Shown here piece by piece: positions 1-9,326 of a DNA stretch of 64,000 nucleotides. The notes under the pieces are model-generated. The model saw only the letters and a program-made list of their open reading frames with translations, was not told where the DNA came from and searched no databases. Made by a program: the position numbers and the translations under genes. Position 1 is the first letter of the stretch, and the number at the start of each line of letters is the position of its first letter. This stretch comes from Bacillus gaemokensis (GTDB lineage Bacteria; Bacillota; Bacilli; Bacillales; Bacillaceae_G), in NCBI RefSeq assembly GCF_001590835.1, contig NZ_LTAQ01000001.1, positions 421,989 to 485,988 of the forward strand, read 5' to 3'.

Positions 1-151
1 GTTGTTGGATTATCCCCGTTGTTGTCTCCACCTGTCGTTGGTGGTGTTGTTGGATTATCCCCGTTGTTGTCTCCACCTGTCGTTGGTGGTGTTGTTCGTT
101 GGTGGTGTTGTTGGATTATCCCCGTTGTTGTCTCCACCTGTCGTTGGTGGT
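1..151. repeat. 45-bp tandem repeats encoding a Pro/Thr/Asn/Gly/Asp-rich tail
   Basis: Three copies of the same 45-bp unit lie at 1-45, 46-90 and 107-151. Positions 91-106 hold 16 extra bases, and a diverged copy follows from 152. On the minus strand each unit encodes the 15-residue block GDNNGDNPTTPPTTG. The array runs off the left window edge. Such a stretch is typical of a wall-spanning linker between a secreted enzyme domain and a sorting signal. Confidence 0.9.
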
Positions 152-2121
152 GTTGTTGGGTTGTCCCCTTCATTCTTCTTCGTTAAATCAATAGCATATT
201 TCGCAAACTCATTTTCGGACGAACCAATATAAGAGATTTTCCCATCTTTTGTAATATACTTTTGTGCATTTGGTGAAGAATCAAATGTAGTATTCAATTT
301 TTCAGCAGCAATTGGTTTAAACGCCCAGTTTTGATCCGCTGCTGGATTAATAACTGGTGTTTCTTGCATATATTTCACAATAATTTGACGTGTTTCATCT
401 TGAGATTGATATACCACTTCACCTTTACTTACACCAGGGAAGGTTTGGCTACTACCGCGATAGTTATTTGTCGCAACAATAAACTCCTGATTATCAACAA
501 TCGGCTTCCCATCGTACGTTACATTCGCAATACGATTTGCATTTGAATTCACAACTTTTCCATCTTTATCATATTTTGCTGGCTGTGTAACATCAATTTC
601 GTATTTCAAGCCATCTAAAATATCAAAGTTATATGTAGGGTAGTTTACATTTACTAATGATTGTTCTGTTGCTTTAGTTGAATCTATTTGATTAAACTGA
701 CCTGCAGACATTTCAAGCCATTCTTTGACTTGAGCACCATTTACTTTTACCGCATACAATGTATTTGGGTATACATATAAATCTGCAACGTTTTTAATTG
801 CCAAAGTTCCTGCTGGAATATCCGTATAATACGTTGCACCGTTTCGACCACCTGCTTTAAAAGGTGCTCCTGCTGACAAGACTGGAATGCCTTTATATTT
901 GCTGTACTGTCCATTTTCAGCAAATAACTTTTCTACATACCATTTTTGAGCATTTGTAACAAGTTGTACAGATGGATCATCTTGTACAAGTGAAAAATAA
1001 CTATTAATTGGTGCTGTCGTTTTACCTACAGGTGTATTCACATATTTAATCGTTGCTTCATGATCATCTTTGATTTCATCGACTAATCTTTTATCAGATT
1101 CCACTAGCGCATTTCCTTTACTATCCGAAATTGCACGGACTGTCGGAACAGATTTATCTTTTTGTACTTCCCATTTACCGTTTACTTTTTTCAGTTGCAT
1201 ATCGATGATCCCTAAATTACTTCCAAAAACACCTGGCATAACAACTGGAACACCATTAAACGTGTCAGTTACTACTGTATGCGAATGTCCCATCAACACT
1301 GCATCTACGCCAGGAACTTCTGTTAAATAGAATGATGCATTTTCCATTCCGACATTATAACCACTTTTATCGACACCAGAGTGTGCTAATGCAACAATAA
1401 TATCCGCGCCTTCTGCTTTCATTTTCGGAATCATTTTCTTCGCTGTTTGGACAATGTCTTTTGCTTTTACGTTTCCTTCTAAATTCGCTTTATCCCAACC
1501 CATTACTTGTGGTGGTACAAAGCCCATTACTCCGATTTTCACATTTTGCTTTTGACCAGATTCATCTACTACTTCTTTGTCAACAATATGGTACGGTTTA
1601 AAGTAGTTCTCATCATTTTCTTCATTATTATCATGATCATCTTTATAAACATTTGAATTGATTACTGGGAAATCAGTTTTACTAATTGCTTTCTTTAAGT
1701 AATCTAAACCATAATTAAATTCATGATTCCCAAGAGAAATGACGTCATACTTCATTAAGTTCATTAAACGATATAGTGGATGTATATAGTTTCCATCCAA
1801 ACCTTTTTGCGCTACATAATCCCCGAGTGGTGTTCCTTGTATCGCATCCCCATCATCAAATAGCACAGAGTTCTTTGCCTCTTCACGTGCTTTATTAACA
1901 AGAGTTGCAGTTTGAACTAATCCTACCTTATTATCTGTTTTCGTTTGATAATAGTCATAGTTCATTAAGTTAACGTGAATATCTGATGTTTCTAGAATTC
2001 GTAAGTTAACTGTACTCCCTTCTGCTTGTCCTTCTGCATGAGCAATTGTTGGCAATACTTGCGGTGCCATAACTCCTAATGCAAGGGTTGCTCCCGCTAA
2101 CACTTTCTTTGACTTCTTCAC
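55..2121 (-). CDS. Secreted 2',3'-cyclic-nucleotide 2'-phosphodiesterase/3'-nucleotidase (5'-nucleotidase family), frameshifted tail
   Basis: Exported metallophosphoesterase that would release phosphate and nucleosides from extracellular nucleotides. I start it at GTG 2121, preceded by AAGGGGGA; in-frame codons upstream of that have no ribosome site. A Sec signal peptide ends near IAHAEG (about residue 29). Family motifs follow: SDIH, DDGDAIQGTPLGDY, GNHEFNYGLDYL, LAHSG and MGHSHT, then the C-terminal nucleotidase domain with the substrate-stacking region. The protein ends in the Pro/Thr repeats. A 16-bp tandem duplication (81-96 and 97-112) shifts the frame and ends translation at 55 after an out-of-frame NDRWRQQRG. 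Without it the repeats stay open to the window edge, where family members usually carry an LPXTG-type wall anchor. The enzyme domain is intact; anchoring may be lost. Confidence 0.88.
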   Translation of the reverse strand: MKKSKKVLAGATLALGVMAPQVLPTIAHAEGQAEGSTVNLRILETSDIHVNLMNYDYYQTKTDNKVGLVQTATLVNKAREEAKNSVLFDDGDAIQGTPLGDYVAQKGLDGNYIHPLYRLMNLMKYDVISLGNHEFNYGLDYLKKAISKTDFPVINSNVYKDDHDNNEENDENYFKPYHIVDKEVVDESGQKQNVKIGVMGFVPPQVMGWDKANLEGNVKAKDIVQTAKKMIPKMKAEGADIIVALAHSGVDKSGYNVGMENASFYLTEVPGVDAVLMGHSHTVVTDTFNGVPVVMPGVFGSNLGIIDMQLKKVNGKWEVQKDKSVPTVRAISDSKGNALVESDKRLVDEIKDDHEATIKYVNTPVGKTTAPINSYFSLVQDDPSVQLVTNAQKWYVEKLFAENGQYSKYKGIPVLSAGAPFKAGGRNGATYYTDIPAGTLAIKNVADLYVYPNTLYAVKVNGAQVKEWLEMSAGQFNQIDSTKATEQSLVNVNYPTYNFDILDGLKYEIDVTQPAKYDKDGKVVNSNANRIANVTYDGKPIVDNQEFIVATNNYRGSSQTFPGVSKGEVVYQSQDETRQIIVKYMQETPVINPAADQNWAFKPIAAEKLNTTFDSSPNAQKYITKDGKISYIGSSENEFAKYAIDLTKKNEGDNPTTPPTTGGDNNGDNPTTPPTNNTTNDRWRQQRG

Positions 2122-2256
2122 AAAAAATCCCCCTTGTACAATTGTCCTTTTTAAAAATAAAATGAGTTTCTCATCAAATTCTAATAAGGAATTCTCTCTA
2201 TCTTTATTCTCTTCTTTCCTCATATTAGAGTGACGCATCTTCACTTATCTGACATT

Positions 2257-2286
2257 ATCATATCGAACATACTTTCATATCGTCAA
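2257..2286 (-). promoter_or_regulatory. Predicted sigma-A promoter of the phosphodiesterase gene
   Basis: Read on the minus strand, TTGACG (2281-2286) and TATGAT (2257-2262) are separated by 18 bp. The site lies about 135 bp upstream of the GTG start. Inference from consensus only. Confidence 0.5.
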
Positions 2287-2292
2287 TATTTT

Positions 2293-2321
2293 TTGACATA
2301 CTTCTACAAATTTTCTGTAAA
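2293..2321 (+). promoter_or_regulatory. Predicted promoter of the GDSL hydrolase gene
   Basis: TTGACA (2293-2298) and a weak -10 TGTAAA (2316-2321) are 17 bp apart, about 95 bp upstream of the ATG at 2417. The -10 lies inside the palindrome at 2312-2343, so the promoter may be repressible. Confidence 0.4.
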
Positions 2322-2343
2322 GTTGTTGTAAACTTTACAGAAA
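2309..2343. promoter_or_regulatory. Palindromic operator-like site in divergent promoter region (CodY-box-like)
   Basis: Arms TTTCTGTAAAGTT (2312-2324) and AACTTTACAGAAA (2331-2343) are perfect inverted repeats of 13 bp around a 6-bp centre. Positions 2309-2323 match the CodY box AATTTTCWGAAAATT at 13 of 15 places. The site sits between two divergent genes and over the -10 of the rightward promoter. The regulator is not known from sequence: CodY or the MarR protein encoded nearby are candidates. Confidence 0.5.
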
Positions 2344-2416
2344 GATATAAATATCTTCTTCCATTGCTTATACTGCTGAATATGATACAATAACCAATTA
2401 CAAGGAGGATGAGTTT

Positions 2417-3193
2417 ATGAAAAAAGCCATCTTAGCTATCGTTTGTCTCCTCCTTCTAATCATTTCTTATTCGAATTTCGAAAAGATTGATGGGACAAAA
2501 CAAAAAGAAACAGAAGAACAAACAACAGCATCTTCTCCTAGGTGGATTGATAAGCAAACTAACGATTCTCTTTATCACCTTGTACTAGGCGATTCTCTTG
2601 CAAAGGGATACGGCTCCACACAAGGAGGGTATGCGGAGTTAGCCTCTAATCAAATAGGAGAACAAATTCACAAACCCATTCGAGTGGAAAACCTCGGTGT
2701 AAATGGGTTAACAACGGATCGACTTGTTCAAAAAATTAAATCCGAAGAAGTAACGCAGAAGATTAAAGAAGCGAACATAGTTACTATTAGTGTTGGCGGA
2801 AATAATTTATTTCGCTTAAATCGAAATGTAGGCGTTATGGATGGTATTAAAATGTTAAACAAAGAAAAGAGTCATTTTGAAACAGATGTAAAAAACATCG
2901 TAACAACTATTCGTGCACTCAATCCAAGCGCTTTGCTTATCTTGTCTGAACTCTATAATCCTTTACAACTCGATGATTCAATCGCTTCATATGCCGATAT
3001 GTTTTTAGATGGTTGGAATGATTCAGTTTATTCTATTTCCAAAGCAAATCCTCCATCTATCGTTTTACCCGTTCGAAAGTTAATACCGAATAATCAAAAA
3101 GAATTATTGTACGACCAAGTGCATCCAAATGATCAAGGTTATGAAATTATCGCTAACGCGTTTACTAAGCAGGTACTATCCTATAAACATTAA
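2417..3193 (+). CDS. GDSL/SGNH-family lipase/esterase, membrane-anchored or secreted
   Basis: Predicted serine hydrolase of the SGNH fold. Block I is VLGDSLAKGYG (Ser nucleophile, near residue 58). Block II is the Gly-containing ENLGVNGLTTD, block III is GGNNLFRL, and block V is YDQVHPNDQGYEII, which carries the catalytic Asp-x-x-His. A hydrophobic N-terminus (about residues 4-19) without a clear cleavage site suggests a signal peptide or membrane anchor, so it acts outside the membrane. The start is fixed by AAGGAGGATGAG just upstream of ATG 2417. The MarR gene follows on the same strand 70 bp later. The substrate is unknown; lysophospholipid or acyl-ester hydrolysis is the family norm. Confidence 0.85.
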   Translation: MKKAILAIVCLLLLIISYSNFEKIDGTKQKETEEQTTASSPRWIDKQTNDSLYHLVLGDSLAKGYGSTQGGYAELASNQIGEQIHKPIRVENLGVNGLTTDRLVQKIKSEEVTQKIKEANIVTISVGGNNLFRLNRNVGVMDGIKMLNKEKSHFETDVKNIVTTIRALNPSALLILSELYNPLQLDDSIASYADMFLDGWNDSVYSISKANPPSIVLPVRKLIPNNQKELLYDQVHPNDQGYEIIANAFTKQVLSYKH

Positions 3194-3264
3194 GATGAAA
3201 CCGAACAATTTTATTTTTATACGGTACCTTTTTTGTTACAATGATAATGGAAGGGGGCCTTTAT

Positions 3265-3711
3265 ATGGAATCACGCGAGTGGGAACGTATTGTTGATCAT
3301 CTTCTTTCGTTAGTGCCTCTTTTTTATCGTAAATTCATGCTTCCCGGAGAATTTTCTTCTCAAAGGCACATGCCACCGTCACATACACAGGTGTTACTGC
3401 TATTGCATGAACGTGGCACATTAGCAGTGTCAGAAATCGGAAAGCGATTAGCGATTTCAAGGCCTAATATGACACCTCTATTAAATAAACTGATTCATGA
3501 AGAACTTATAGAGCGTCATTATAGCGAAAAAGATCGACGGGTCATTTTAATTTCTCTGACAGCTGAAGGGAAATTACTAGTAAGTCAATATCAGCAATTC
3601 ATTTTAGACAAACTAAAAGAAAATTTTCAAACCTTATCAGAAAGCGATCGTGAACAACTTATTCACTCGCTTCAAACGATTCAAAATTTAATTTTGAAAA
3701 CAAACGTGTAA
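3265..3711 (+). CDS. MarR-family transcriptional regulator
   Basis: 148-residue winged-helix regulator. The middle (about residues 40-100) has the MarR pattern: a recognition helix in GKRLAISRPNMTPLLNKL, then the wing segment SEKDRRVILISLTAEG with the conserved D-R-R. The ends are helices for dimerisation. I choose ATG 3265 because GGAAGGGGG lies just before it; an in-frame ATG at 3241 lies upstream of that site. It follows the GDSL gene on the same strand and may control it or the divergent phosphodiesterase gene through the palindrome at 2312-2343, which is inference. The ligand is unknown. Confidence 0.85.
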   Translation: MESREWERIVDHLLSLVPLFYRKFMLPGEFSSQRHMPPSHTQVLLLLHERGTLAVSEIGKRLAISRPNMTPLLNKLIHEELIERHYSEKDRRVILISLTAEGKLLVSQYQQFILDKLKENFQTLSESDREQLIHSLQTIQNLILKTNV

Positions 3712-3735
3712 AGCTGCTTCCAAAAGAAGCAGCTT
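3711..3735. terminator. Hairpin between convergent genes
   Basis: AAGCTGCTTC and GAAGCAGCTT form a perfect 10-bp stem with a 5-nt loop. It overlaps the stop codons of the MarR gene and of the convergent Tyr-rich gene. The T-tracts on both sides are short, so termination strength is uncertain. Confidence 0.65.
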
Positions 3736-3929
3736 TATGATTCATAATAATTCCCATAATATACGTTTGAATATGGCCACGTCATTAAATACGGCTTCCG
3801 TCCCTGAGACGGCTGTGACTGAGAAGCCATTGGCTGCTGATACGTCGTAAATTGCTGTCTTGCGTACAGATAAGGATTAGCATAATAATTCACATATGGG
3901 TATACTTGAGGTGCATAGTAATAATACAT
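3735..3929 (-). CDS. Tyrosine-rich small protein, possibly spore-associated
   Basis: 64-residue protein with about a quarter Tyr plus many Pro, Gln and Asn (begins MYYYYAPQVYPYVNYYANPY). It has no signal peptide, membrane segment or known domain. AAGGAGGAGAGA just before the ATG supports expression. The composition resembles small Bacillus spore coat or exosporium proteins, but no motif proves that. It stands alone between the MarR gene and the arginine operon. Confidence 0.6.
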   Translation of the reverse strand: MYYYYAPQVYPYVNYYANPYLYARQQFTTYQQPMASQSQPSQGRKPYLMTWPYSNVYYGNYYES

Positions 3930-4070
3930 TCATTCTCTCCTCCTTTTTCTTAAGCATATTCTAGGTAGAAAATGAATGTGACATTCTTTATATTTGTACA
4001 AGTGGTTCTCTCACACGTTTTTTCTTTTTTCTAACTTTACCTTACAATTTTTTCCATAAAAATACACTAC

Positions 4071-4101
4071 AAAAAAACCTCCCCCATTAGGAAGGTTTTT
4101 T
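4071..4101 (-). terminator. Terminator of the arg operon
   Basis: On the minus strand AACCTTCC pairs with GGAGGTT across a short loop and is followed by a run of T. It overlaps the end of argF. Confidence 0.7.
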
Positions 4102-5037
4102 CACATTTTGAAACAAACTTACTAATAACGCTTTTTGAGCATGCAATCGATTACCCGCTTGCTCGAAAACAATAGAATGGGATCCATCAATGATTTCTCC
4201 CGTTACTTCTTCCTCACGGTGAGCTGGTAAGCAATGTAAGAAGCGATATGTTTTCTTAGCATATTGAACAAGTTGTTCATTTACTTGGAATGGCTGAAAT
4301 AATGTATATTTCTCTTCTACATCTTCTTGCCCCATACTCATCCAAACATCTGTATAAACAAAATCAGCCTCTTTTACTGCCTGCTCTGGATGATTCAAAA
4401 CTTCAATAATTGCTCCCGTTTCATTTGCAATTTCTAAAGCATGCTTTACAATTTGTTCATTCGGTTCATACCCTACAGGAGTGGCTACTGTCATATGCAT
4501 ACCCACTTTTGCGCTCGCTAGTAGTAAAGAATGACAAACATTATTTCCGTCACCTACGTAAGCGAGTTTAATCCCTTTGAATGTATGAACTTCTTCATAT
4601 ATTGTCATTAAGTCAGCCAATGCCTGACATGGATGATGATTATCCGTCAATCCATTAATAACAGGAATACTTGCTTTTTTCGCAAGCTCCTCTACATCCG
4701 CATGTGAAAATGTACGAATCATAATTCCATCAATATAATGAGATAATACTTTCGCGGTATCTGAAACACTCTCTCCTCTCCCAATTTGCATTTCTTTTCC
4801 ACTTAAAAACATTCCATGTCCACCGAGCTGTACCATTCCTGCCTCAAAAGAGACACGTGTACGAGTCGAATGTTTATCAAAAATAAGTCCTAGTATTTTT
4901 CCACTTAATAGCGATTCATGCTTATTTTGTTTTAAGTACATAGCAAATTCAATTAACGCAATTATTTCTTCCTTCGTCAGTTCTTCCAATGTTAAAAGAT
5001 CTTTCGTTTGTAATTTCGGTACTTGTACAGTTGACAT
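4087..5037 (-). CDS. argF: Ornithine carbamoyltransferase
   Basis: Joins ornithine and carbamoyl phosphate to make citrulline, the sixth step of arginine synthesis, in the cytoplasm. The 316 residues are full length. The carbamoyl phosphate site STRTR is at residues 57-61, followed by [16 protein letters not shown] near residue 270 is the ornithine-binding loop with the catalytic Cys. AAGGGGGA precedes the ATG. It is the last gene of argC-argJ-argB-argD-argF, 12 bp after argD, and shares that operon's control. Confidence 0.97.
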   Translation of the reverse strand: MSTVQVPKLQTKDLLTLEELTKEEIIALIEFAMYLKQNKHESLLSGKILGLIFDKHSTRTRVSFEAGMVQLGGHGMFLSGKEMQIGRGESVSDTAKVLSHYIDGIMIRTFSHADVEELAKKASIPVINGLTDNHHPCQALADLMTIYEEVHTFKGIKLAYVGDGNNVCHSLLLASAKVGMHMTVATPVGYEPNEQIVKHALEIANETGAIIEVLNHPEQAVKEADFVYTDVWMSMGQEDVEEKYTLFQPFQVNEQLVQYAKKTYRFLHCLPAHREEEVTGEIIDGSHSIVFEQAGNRLHAQKALLVSLFQNVKKPS

Positions 5038-5049
5038 AGAATTTCCCCC

Positions 5050-6210
5050 TTATATGATCGGTAATTTTTGTGTACGAATCACTTTTTTTATCATAGCTAC
5101 AGCTTCCTCTAGTTCTTCATTCGTTACAATAAGTGGCGGTAAAAGCCGCACCACATTCGGCCCCGCTTGCAATACAAGAAGACCTTCTTTTTCTAGCTGT
5201 TCTATAATTGTTTGGACATCACACTTACAAGAAATTCCGATCATAAGTCCTCTCCCACGAATAGAAGTAATCCACTCAATATCAGTTAATTCTTGCTTTA
5301 ATTTTTGCAGTAAGTATTCTCCCTTCCCTTTTACCTCTTGTAAAAATGAAGGTTGTTTTATAATTTGCAACACTTCTTTTGCCGCTGTCATTGCAATATA
5401 ATTTCCGCCGAAGGTTGAACCGTGGGTGCCTGCTGTAAAAGCGGACACAAGCTCTTTTTTCCCAAGCATCGCCCCAACAGGAATACCATTTCCGAGTGCT
5501 TTTGCAACTGTAACGATATCTGGAGATATTCCTGTCTGTTCATAAGCAAACAGCGTTCCGGTTCTTCCTATTCCCGTTTGCACCTCATCGATTATATAAA
5601 GAGCACCACATTCTTTACATAACTGTTCAATTTCTTGTAAAAAGGAAAGATCAGCAGGTAGTACACCGCCCTCCCCTTGAATAATTTCCACCATAACTGC
5701 GGCAACATCTTCACTCATCACCTCTCGAAGTGCTTCTAGATCGTTAAAGGGAATATGTAAAAAGGATGGAAGAAGCGGCCCGAATCCCTTTTTCACTTTC
5801 TCTTGACCTGTTGCGCTCATCGTCCCATACGTTCTACCGTGAAAAGATTGCTGAAATGTTATAACAAGAGATCTCCCAGTATGCTTACGCGCTAGTTTAA
5901 GAGCTGCCTCATTTGCTTCTGCTCCACTATTACAGAAAAACACGTAATCTAACTCACTACCTTCTGTTAATAGTGTTGCCACATCTTCTTGTACTGTATG
6001 TGGAAAAAGGTTTGATATATGCCATATTTCACCTAGTTGCTTTGCTGCTGCTTCAACAAGTACAGGATGACAATGTCCTAGATTACATACCGCAATCCCA
6101 GAAGTGAAATCTAAATATTGCTTCCCGTTGCTATCTATAACTTTTGTTCCACTTCCTTTGATCACTTCGATTTCTCTTCTCCCATATGTCGGAAAGATAC
6201 GAATCGTCAT
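5050..6210 (-). CDS. argD: Acetylornithine aminotransferase
   Basis: PLP enzyme (class III aminotransferase) that converts N-acetylglutamate semialdehyde to N-acetylornithine with glutamate as amino donor. Visible family features are [15 protein letters not shown] (cofactor phosphate site), [13 protein letters not shown] with the Asp that holds the PLP ring, and the Schiff-base Lys in [11 protein letters not shown] start at ATG 6210 (386 aa), with AAAAGGAGTGAA upstream; longer in-frame starts lie inside argB. The start overlaps the argB stop as ATGA, so the two are probably coupled in translation. Confidence 0.96.
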   Translation of the reverse strand: MTIRIFPTYGRREIEVIKGSGTKVIDSNGKQYLDFTSGIAVCNLGHCHPVLVEAAAKQLGEIWHISNLFPHTVQEDVATLLTEGSELDYVFFCNSGAEANEAALKLARKHTGRSLVITFQQSFHGRTYGTMSATGQEKVKKGFGPLLPSFLHIPFNDLEALREVMSEDVAAVMVEIIQGEGGVLPADLSFLQEIEQLCKECGALYIIDEVQTGIGRTGTLFAYEQTGISPDIVTVAKALGNGIPVGAMLGKKELVSAFTAGTHGSTFGGNYIAMTAAKEVLQIIKQPSFLQEVKGKGEYLLQKLKQELTDIEWITSIRGRGLMIGISCKCDVQTIIEQLEKEGLLVLQAGPNVVRLLPPLIVTNEELEEAVAMIKKVIRTQKLPII

Positions 6211-6974
6211 ACAATATTCACTCCTTTTGTTACTGTCGTTCCAATCCACTCTCCTGTAATCCCAACAAAGTTCTTCGTACCATTCACAATGCTGGCATAC
6301 TGTACTCCCATCTGTAACGATGTAAGAGCGGCCCTGACTTTCGGGATCATCCCACCTGTAATAACACCTGTTTTTATCAGATGAAGAATCTCAGCTTCAT
6401 CCGTTTTCTTTAACAACTCTCCTTGAGACAATACTCCATCTACATCTGTAATAAAAATAAGCTCCTTTGCCCCTAGCGCAGCTGCAATTCCAGCTGCGGC
6501 AGTATCTGCATTGATGTTATAAACTTGATTTCCTCTTATCCCAATTGGTGCAATAACCGGAATATAATTCAAATCTAGTAATCCTTTTAGTAGTGAGGAA
6601 TCGACATGACTAACTTCTCCAACATATCCAAGCCCTGCATCCAGCGGTCGAACCTGAAGTAGATTCCCATCACAACCAGAGATTCCAATTGTAGACAAGC
6701 CATGCTTTTGAAAATTCATTACTAATTTTTTATTTGTACTTCCGCATAAAACCATCTGAACAACATCCATAACTTCTTTCGTCGTCACCCGCAGCCCTTG
6801 TTTCTTTTCTATCGGAATGTGAAATTGATTTAACTTTGCATCAATTTCTGGACCACCACCATGTACAACAACAACTTGGTATTTTTTCTTTAATTTCTCT
6901 ATACATGTAAAAAACACACGATCTAAATGCTCTAACATACTACCGCCGCACTTTACTACGATATACTCGTTCAT
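6207..6974 (-). CDS. argB: Acetylglutamate kinase
   Basis: Phosphorylates N-acetylglutamate with ATP, the second step of the acetylated pathway. Amino acid kinase fold: VVKCGGSM near the N-terminus for phosphate binding, [10 protein letters not shown] for substrate, and [20 protein letters not shown] in the second half. ATG 6974 (255 aa) is preceded by AAGGAGAGAAAAG and gives the usual N-terminus. The stop overlaps the argD start by 4 bp and argJ ends 11 bp upstream. Confidence 0.97.
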   Translation of the reverse strand: MNEYIVVKCGGSMLEHLDRVFFTCIEKLKKKYQVVVVHGGGPEIDAKLNQFHIPIEKKQGLRVTTKEVMDVVQMVLCGSTNKKLVMNFQKHGLSTIGISGCDGNLLQVRPLDAGLGYVGEVSHVDSSLLKGLLDLNYIPVIAPIGIRGNQVYNINADTAAAGIAAALGAKELIFITDVDGVLSQGELLKKTDEAEILHLIKTGVITGGMIPKVRAALTSLQMGVQYASIVNGTKNFVGITGEWIGTTVTKGVNIV

Positions 6975-6985
6975 CTTTTCTCTCC

Positions 6986-8209
6986 TTATGTACGATAACA
7001 AGCATTTATTTTTACATAGTCATAACCTAAGTCACAGCCCCAGGCTCTTCCTTTTTCTTCTCCAAGGTGTAAATGAACATCAATGATAATTTCAGGTTGC
7101 TTTAACTTTTTCTTCATTTCCTCTTCAGAAAACAATTGCGGTTCACTGCTTTGTAAAACAATAATAGATTGGACCGCAATATCAACAGCCCTCGGTTTAA
7201 TAACAACTCCACTTTGGCCAATCGCACTAATAATGCGGCCCCAGTTTGGATCCTCACCATACATCGCTGTTTTCACAAGACTTGAGCCAACAATTTGCTT
7301 CGCAATCTTGTTCCCCTCTTCCACAGTTCGAACGCCGCATACGTTTACTTCAACTAACTTCGTCGCACCTTCACCATCTTTCGCAATCTGCTTTGCTAAA
7401 TCTTCACACACCGTTTGCAAAGCAATCTTAAACTTCTCCCACTCAGCATGATTCGTATCAATAGCAGTCGTTTCTGATAATCCACTTGCCATGACAATGA
7501 CCATATCATTTGTAGATGTATCTCCGTCCACTGTAATTTGGTTAAATGTATGATTCGTAACTTGTGATAATGCTAGCTGGAGTGCATCTTGTTCTATATT
7601 TATGTCTGTTGTAATAAAACTAAGCATCGTCGCCATATTCGGATGAATCATCCCCGATCCTTTAGCAGCCCCAGCAATCATTACTTCTTTTCCTTCCACC
7701 GTAAACTGATAACATGATTGTTTCGTCGTAAGATCCGTTGTTAAAATCGATTCATAAAAGGAGACTGCTTTCTCTTTTTCTTTCGTTGGTACAAGCGATA
7801 CAATTCCAGCACGAATGACATCCATCGGCAAAGGTACTCCAATGACACCTGTTGAAGCAACTGCTACATAATTTTCTTGTACATGGAATTGTTTTGCTAC
7901 TAGCGTTCGTATTTCATACGCATCTCGCACCCCTTGTACACCTGTACATGCATTCGCATTTCCACTATTTACAACTATTACTTGCAATTTCCCTTCCGCT
8001 GCAATACTTTCTTTTGTTACTTGCAGTGGCGCTGCTTGAAATTGATTTGTTGTATAAACAGCACCGCAATTAGCTGGAACTTCACAAACAATTGCTCCCA
8101 TATCCTTCTTTCCTTTTTTCAATCCGACCTCCGTACCAATCGCTGCAAAACCTTTCGGTGATACAATTGATCCGTCATCTACTTTTATAATAGAATCGAT
8201 TTTAATCAC
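6986..8209 (-). CDS. argJ: Bifunctional ornithine acetyltransferase / N-acetylglutamate synthase
   Basis: Moves the acetyl group from N-acetylornithine to glutamate, recycling acetyl in arginine synthesis; bifunctional members also use acetyl-CoA. The chain cleaves itself between Ala and Thr in the motif MIHPNMATMLSFI, making alpha and beta subunits with Thr as nucleophile. I prefer GTG 8209 (407 aa): GGGGGAGA sits 6 nt before it, whereas the adjacent ATG at 8212 is too close to that site. It lies between argC (13 bp) and argB (11 bp) in the operon. Confidence 0.95.
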   Translation of the reverse strand: MIKIDSIIKVDDGSIVSPKGFAAIGTEVGLKKGKKDMGAIVCEVPANCGAVYTTNQFQAAPLQVTKESIAAEGKLQVIVVNSGNANACTGVQGVRDAYEIRTLVAKQFHVQENYVAVASTGVIGVPLPMDVIRAGIVSLVPTKEKEKAVSFYESILTTDLTTKQSCYQFTVEGKEVMIAGAAKGSGMIHPNMATMLSFITTDINIEQDALQLALSQVTNHTFNQITVDGDTSTNDMVIVMASGLSETTAIDTNHAEWEKFKIALQTVCEDLAKQIAKDGEGATKLVEVNVCGVRTVEEGNKIAKQIVGSSLVKTAMYGEDPNWGRIISAIGQSGVVIKPRAVDIAVQSIIVLQSSEPQLFSEEEMKKKLKQPEIIIDVHLHLGEEKGRAWGCDLGYDYVKINACYRT

Positions 8210-8222
8210 CATTCTCTCCCCC

Positions 8223-9260
8223 TTATGGATAAAGCGGCATATGTTGTAGACCCGCTGTTTCGTCTAGACCCGCTAATAGATTTGCATTTTGAATTGCTTG
8301 CCCAGCTGCGCCCTTCATCATATTGTCAATAACCGAAACAACTGTAATACGTCCTGTTCGTTCATCATAAGTTACTCCAATATCACAATAATTTGAAGCT
8401 CTTACCTCTTTTGGACTTGGAAATTCCCCTTTAGAACGTATACGAACAAATGGAGAATCATAATATGTTTCTTTATATAAATTTTGAAGTTTTTGCACCT
8501 GAACCTCTTGCTTTGCTTTTGCATAAAGAGTAACCAAGATTCCGCGTGATACTGGGATTAAATGTGTGCTAAATGTAATTGGTCTGGCTTGTTTATTCCA
8601 CTCGGTTAGCATTTGCTCAATCTCCGGAATATGCTGATGCTCATTTACTTTATAAATATGAAAATTATCATATAGCTCTGGAAAATGAGTCATTGTTGTC
8701 GGTGTTTTCCCTGCTCCTGATACACCTGATTTCGCATCAATAATAATGGAGTCTTCCTCAATTATTTTATTTCGCATTAATGGAGCTACAGCTAGTAATG
8801 CTGCTGTTGCAAAACATCCCGGATTCGCAATCAATTCAGCGTCTTGAATTGATTGCTTTTTCCACTCACTTAATCCATACACTGCCTTTTGAAGAATTTC
8901 TTTCTTTGCCGCTGGCTTTTTATACCACGTTTCGTATGTAGAAGGATTCATCATACGAAAATCGCCGGATAAATCAATAACTTTTAAACCAGCTTCCAGC
9001 AAACAAGGAGTCAACTCGGCCGAAACTCCTGCTGGTGTCGCTAAAAATACAATATTCGATTCTTTCGCTATTTCATCTACATCAATTTCTTGTAATGTAT
9101 GTACAAGAAATTTTTGCAAATACGGATATACATTTGTTATGTGTTCTCCTACTTGTGAAAAAGAATGTAGAGATGCAATTGAAAAGTATGGATGCTGATG
9201 TAACAACCTAATCAATTCAATTCCCCCATATCCTGTTGCCCCAATAATCGCGACTTTCAT
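8223..9260 (-). CDS. argC: N-acetyl-gamma-glutamyl-phosphate reductase
   Basis: NADPH-dependent reduction of N-acetylglutamyl phosphate to the semialdehyde. The N-terminal nucleotide-binding loop is GATGYGGIELIRLL. The active-site Cys lies in NPGCFATAALLAVAPL (about residue 148). The later VNEHQHIPEIEQ carries a conserved His. 345 residues is normal. AGGAGG precedes the ATG. It is the first gene of the arginine operon, behind a clear sigma-A promoter with possible ArgR sites. Confidence 0.97.
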   Translation of the reverse strand: MKVAIIGATGYGGIELIRLLHQHPYFSIASLHSFSQVGEHITNVYPYLQKFLVHTLQEIDVDEIAKESNIVFLATPAGVSAELTPCLLEAGLKVIDLSGDFRMMNPSTYETWYKKPAAKKEILQKAVYGLSEWKKQSIQDAELIANPGCFATAALLAVAPLMRNKIIEEDSIIIDAKSGVSGAGKTPTTMTHFPELYDNFHIYKVNEHQHIPEIEQMLTEWNKQARPITFSTHLIPVSRGILVTLYAKAKQEVQVQKLQNLYKETYYDSPFVRIRSKGEFPSPKEVRASNYCDIGVTYDERTGRITVVSVIDNMMKGAAGQAIQNANLLAGLDETAGLQHMPLYP

Positions 9261-9297
9261 AAGCCCCTCCTTATATCGATTCTTTAAATTAAGTATG

Positions 9298-9326
9298 ATT
9301 ATAATATTGTATATTTATAGAGTCAA
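9298..9326 (-). promoter_or_regulatory. Sigma-A promoter of the arg operon
   Basis: On the minus strand TTGACT (9321-9326) and a perfect TATAAT (9298-9303) have a 17-bp spacer. The -10 lies about 40 bp from the argC ATG. Confidence 0.75.

Noticed and set aside
1-151. Tandem repeats as a possible CRISPR array
   Set aside because: The units are contiguous without spacers and encode a protein linker in frame.
2-232. Rightward 76-codon frame of Leu/Val/Gly-rich repeats
   Set aside because: It is the antisense reading of the 45-bp repeats in the phosphodiesterase tail.
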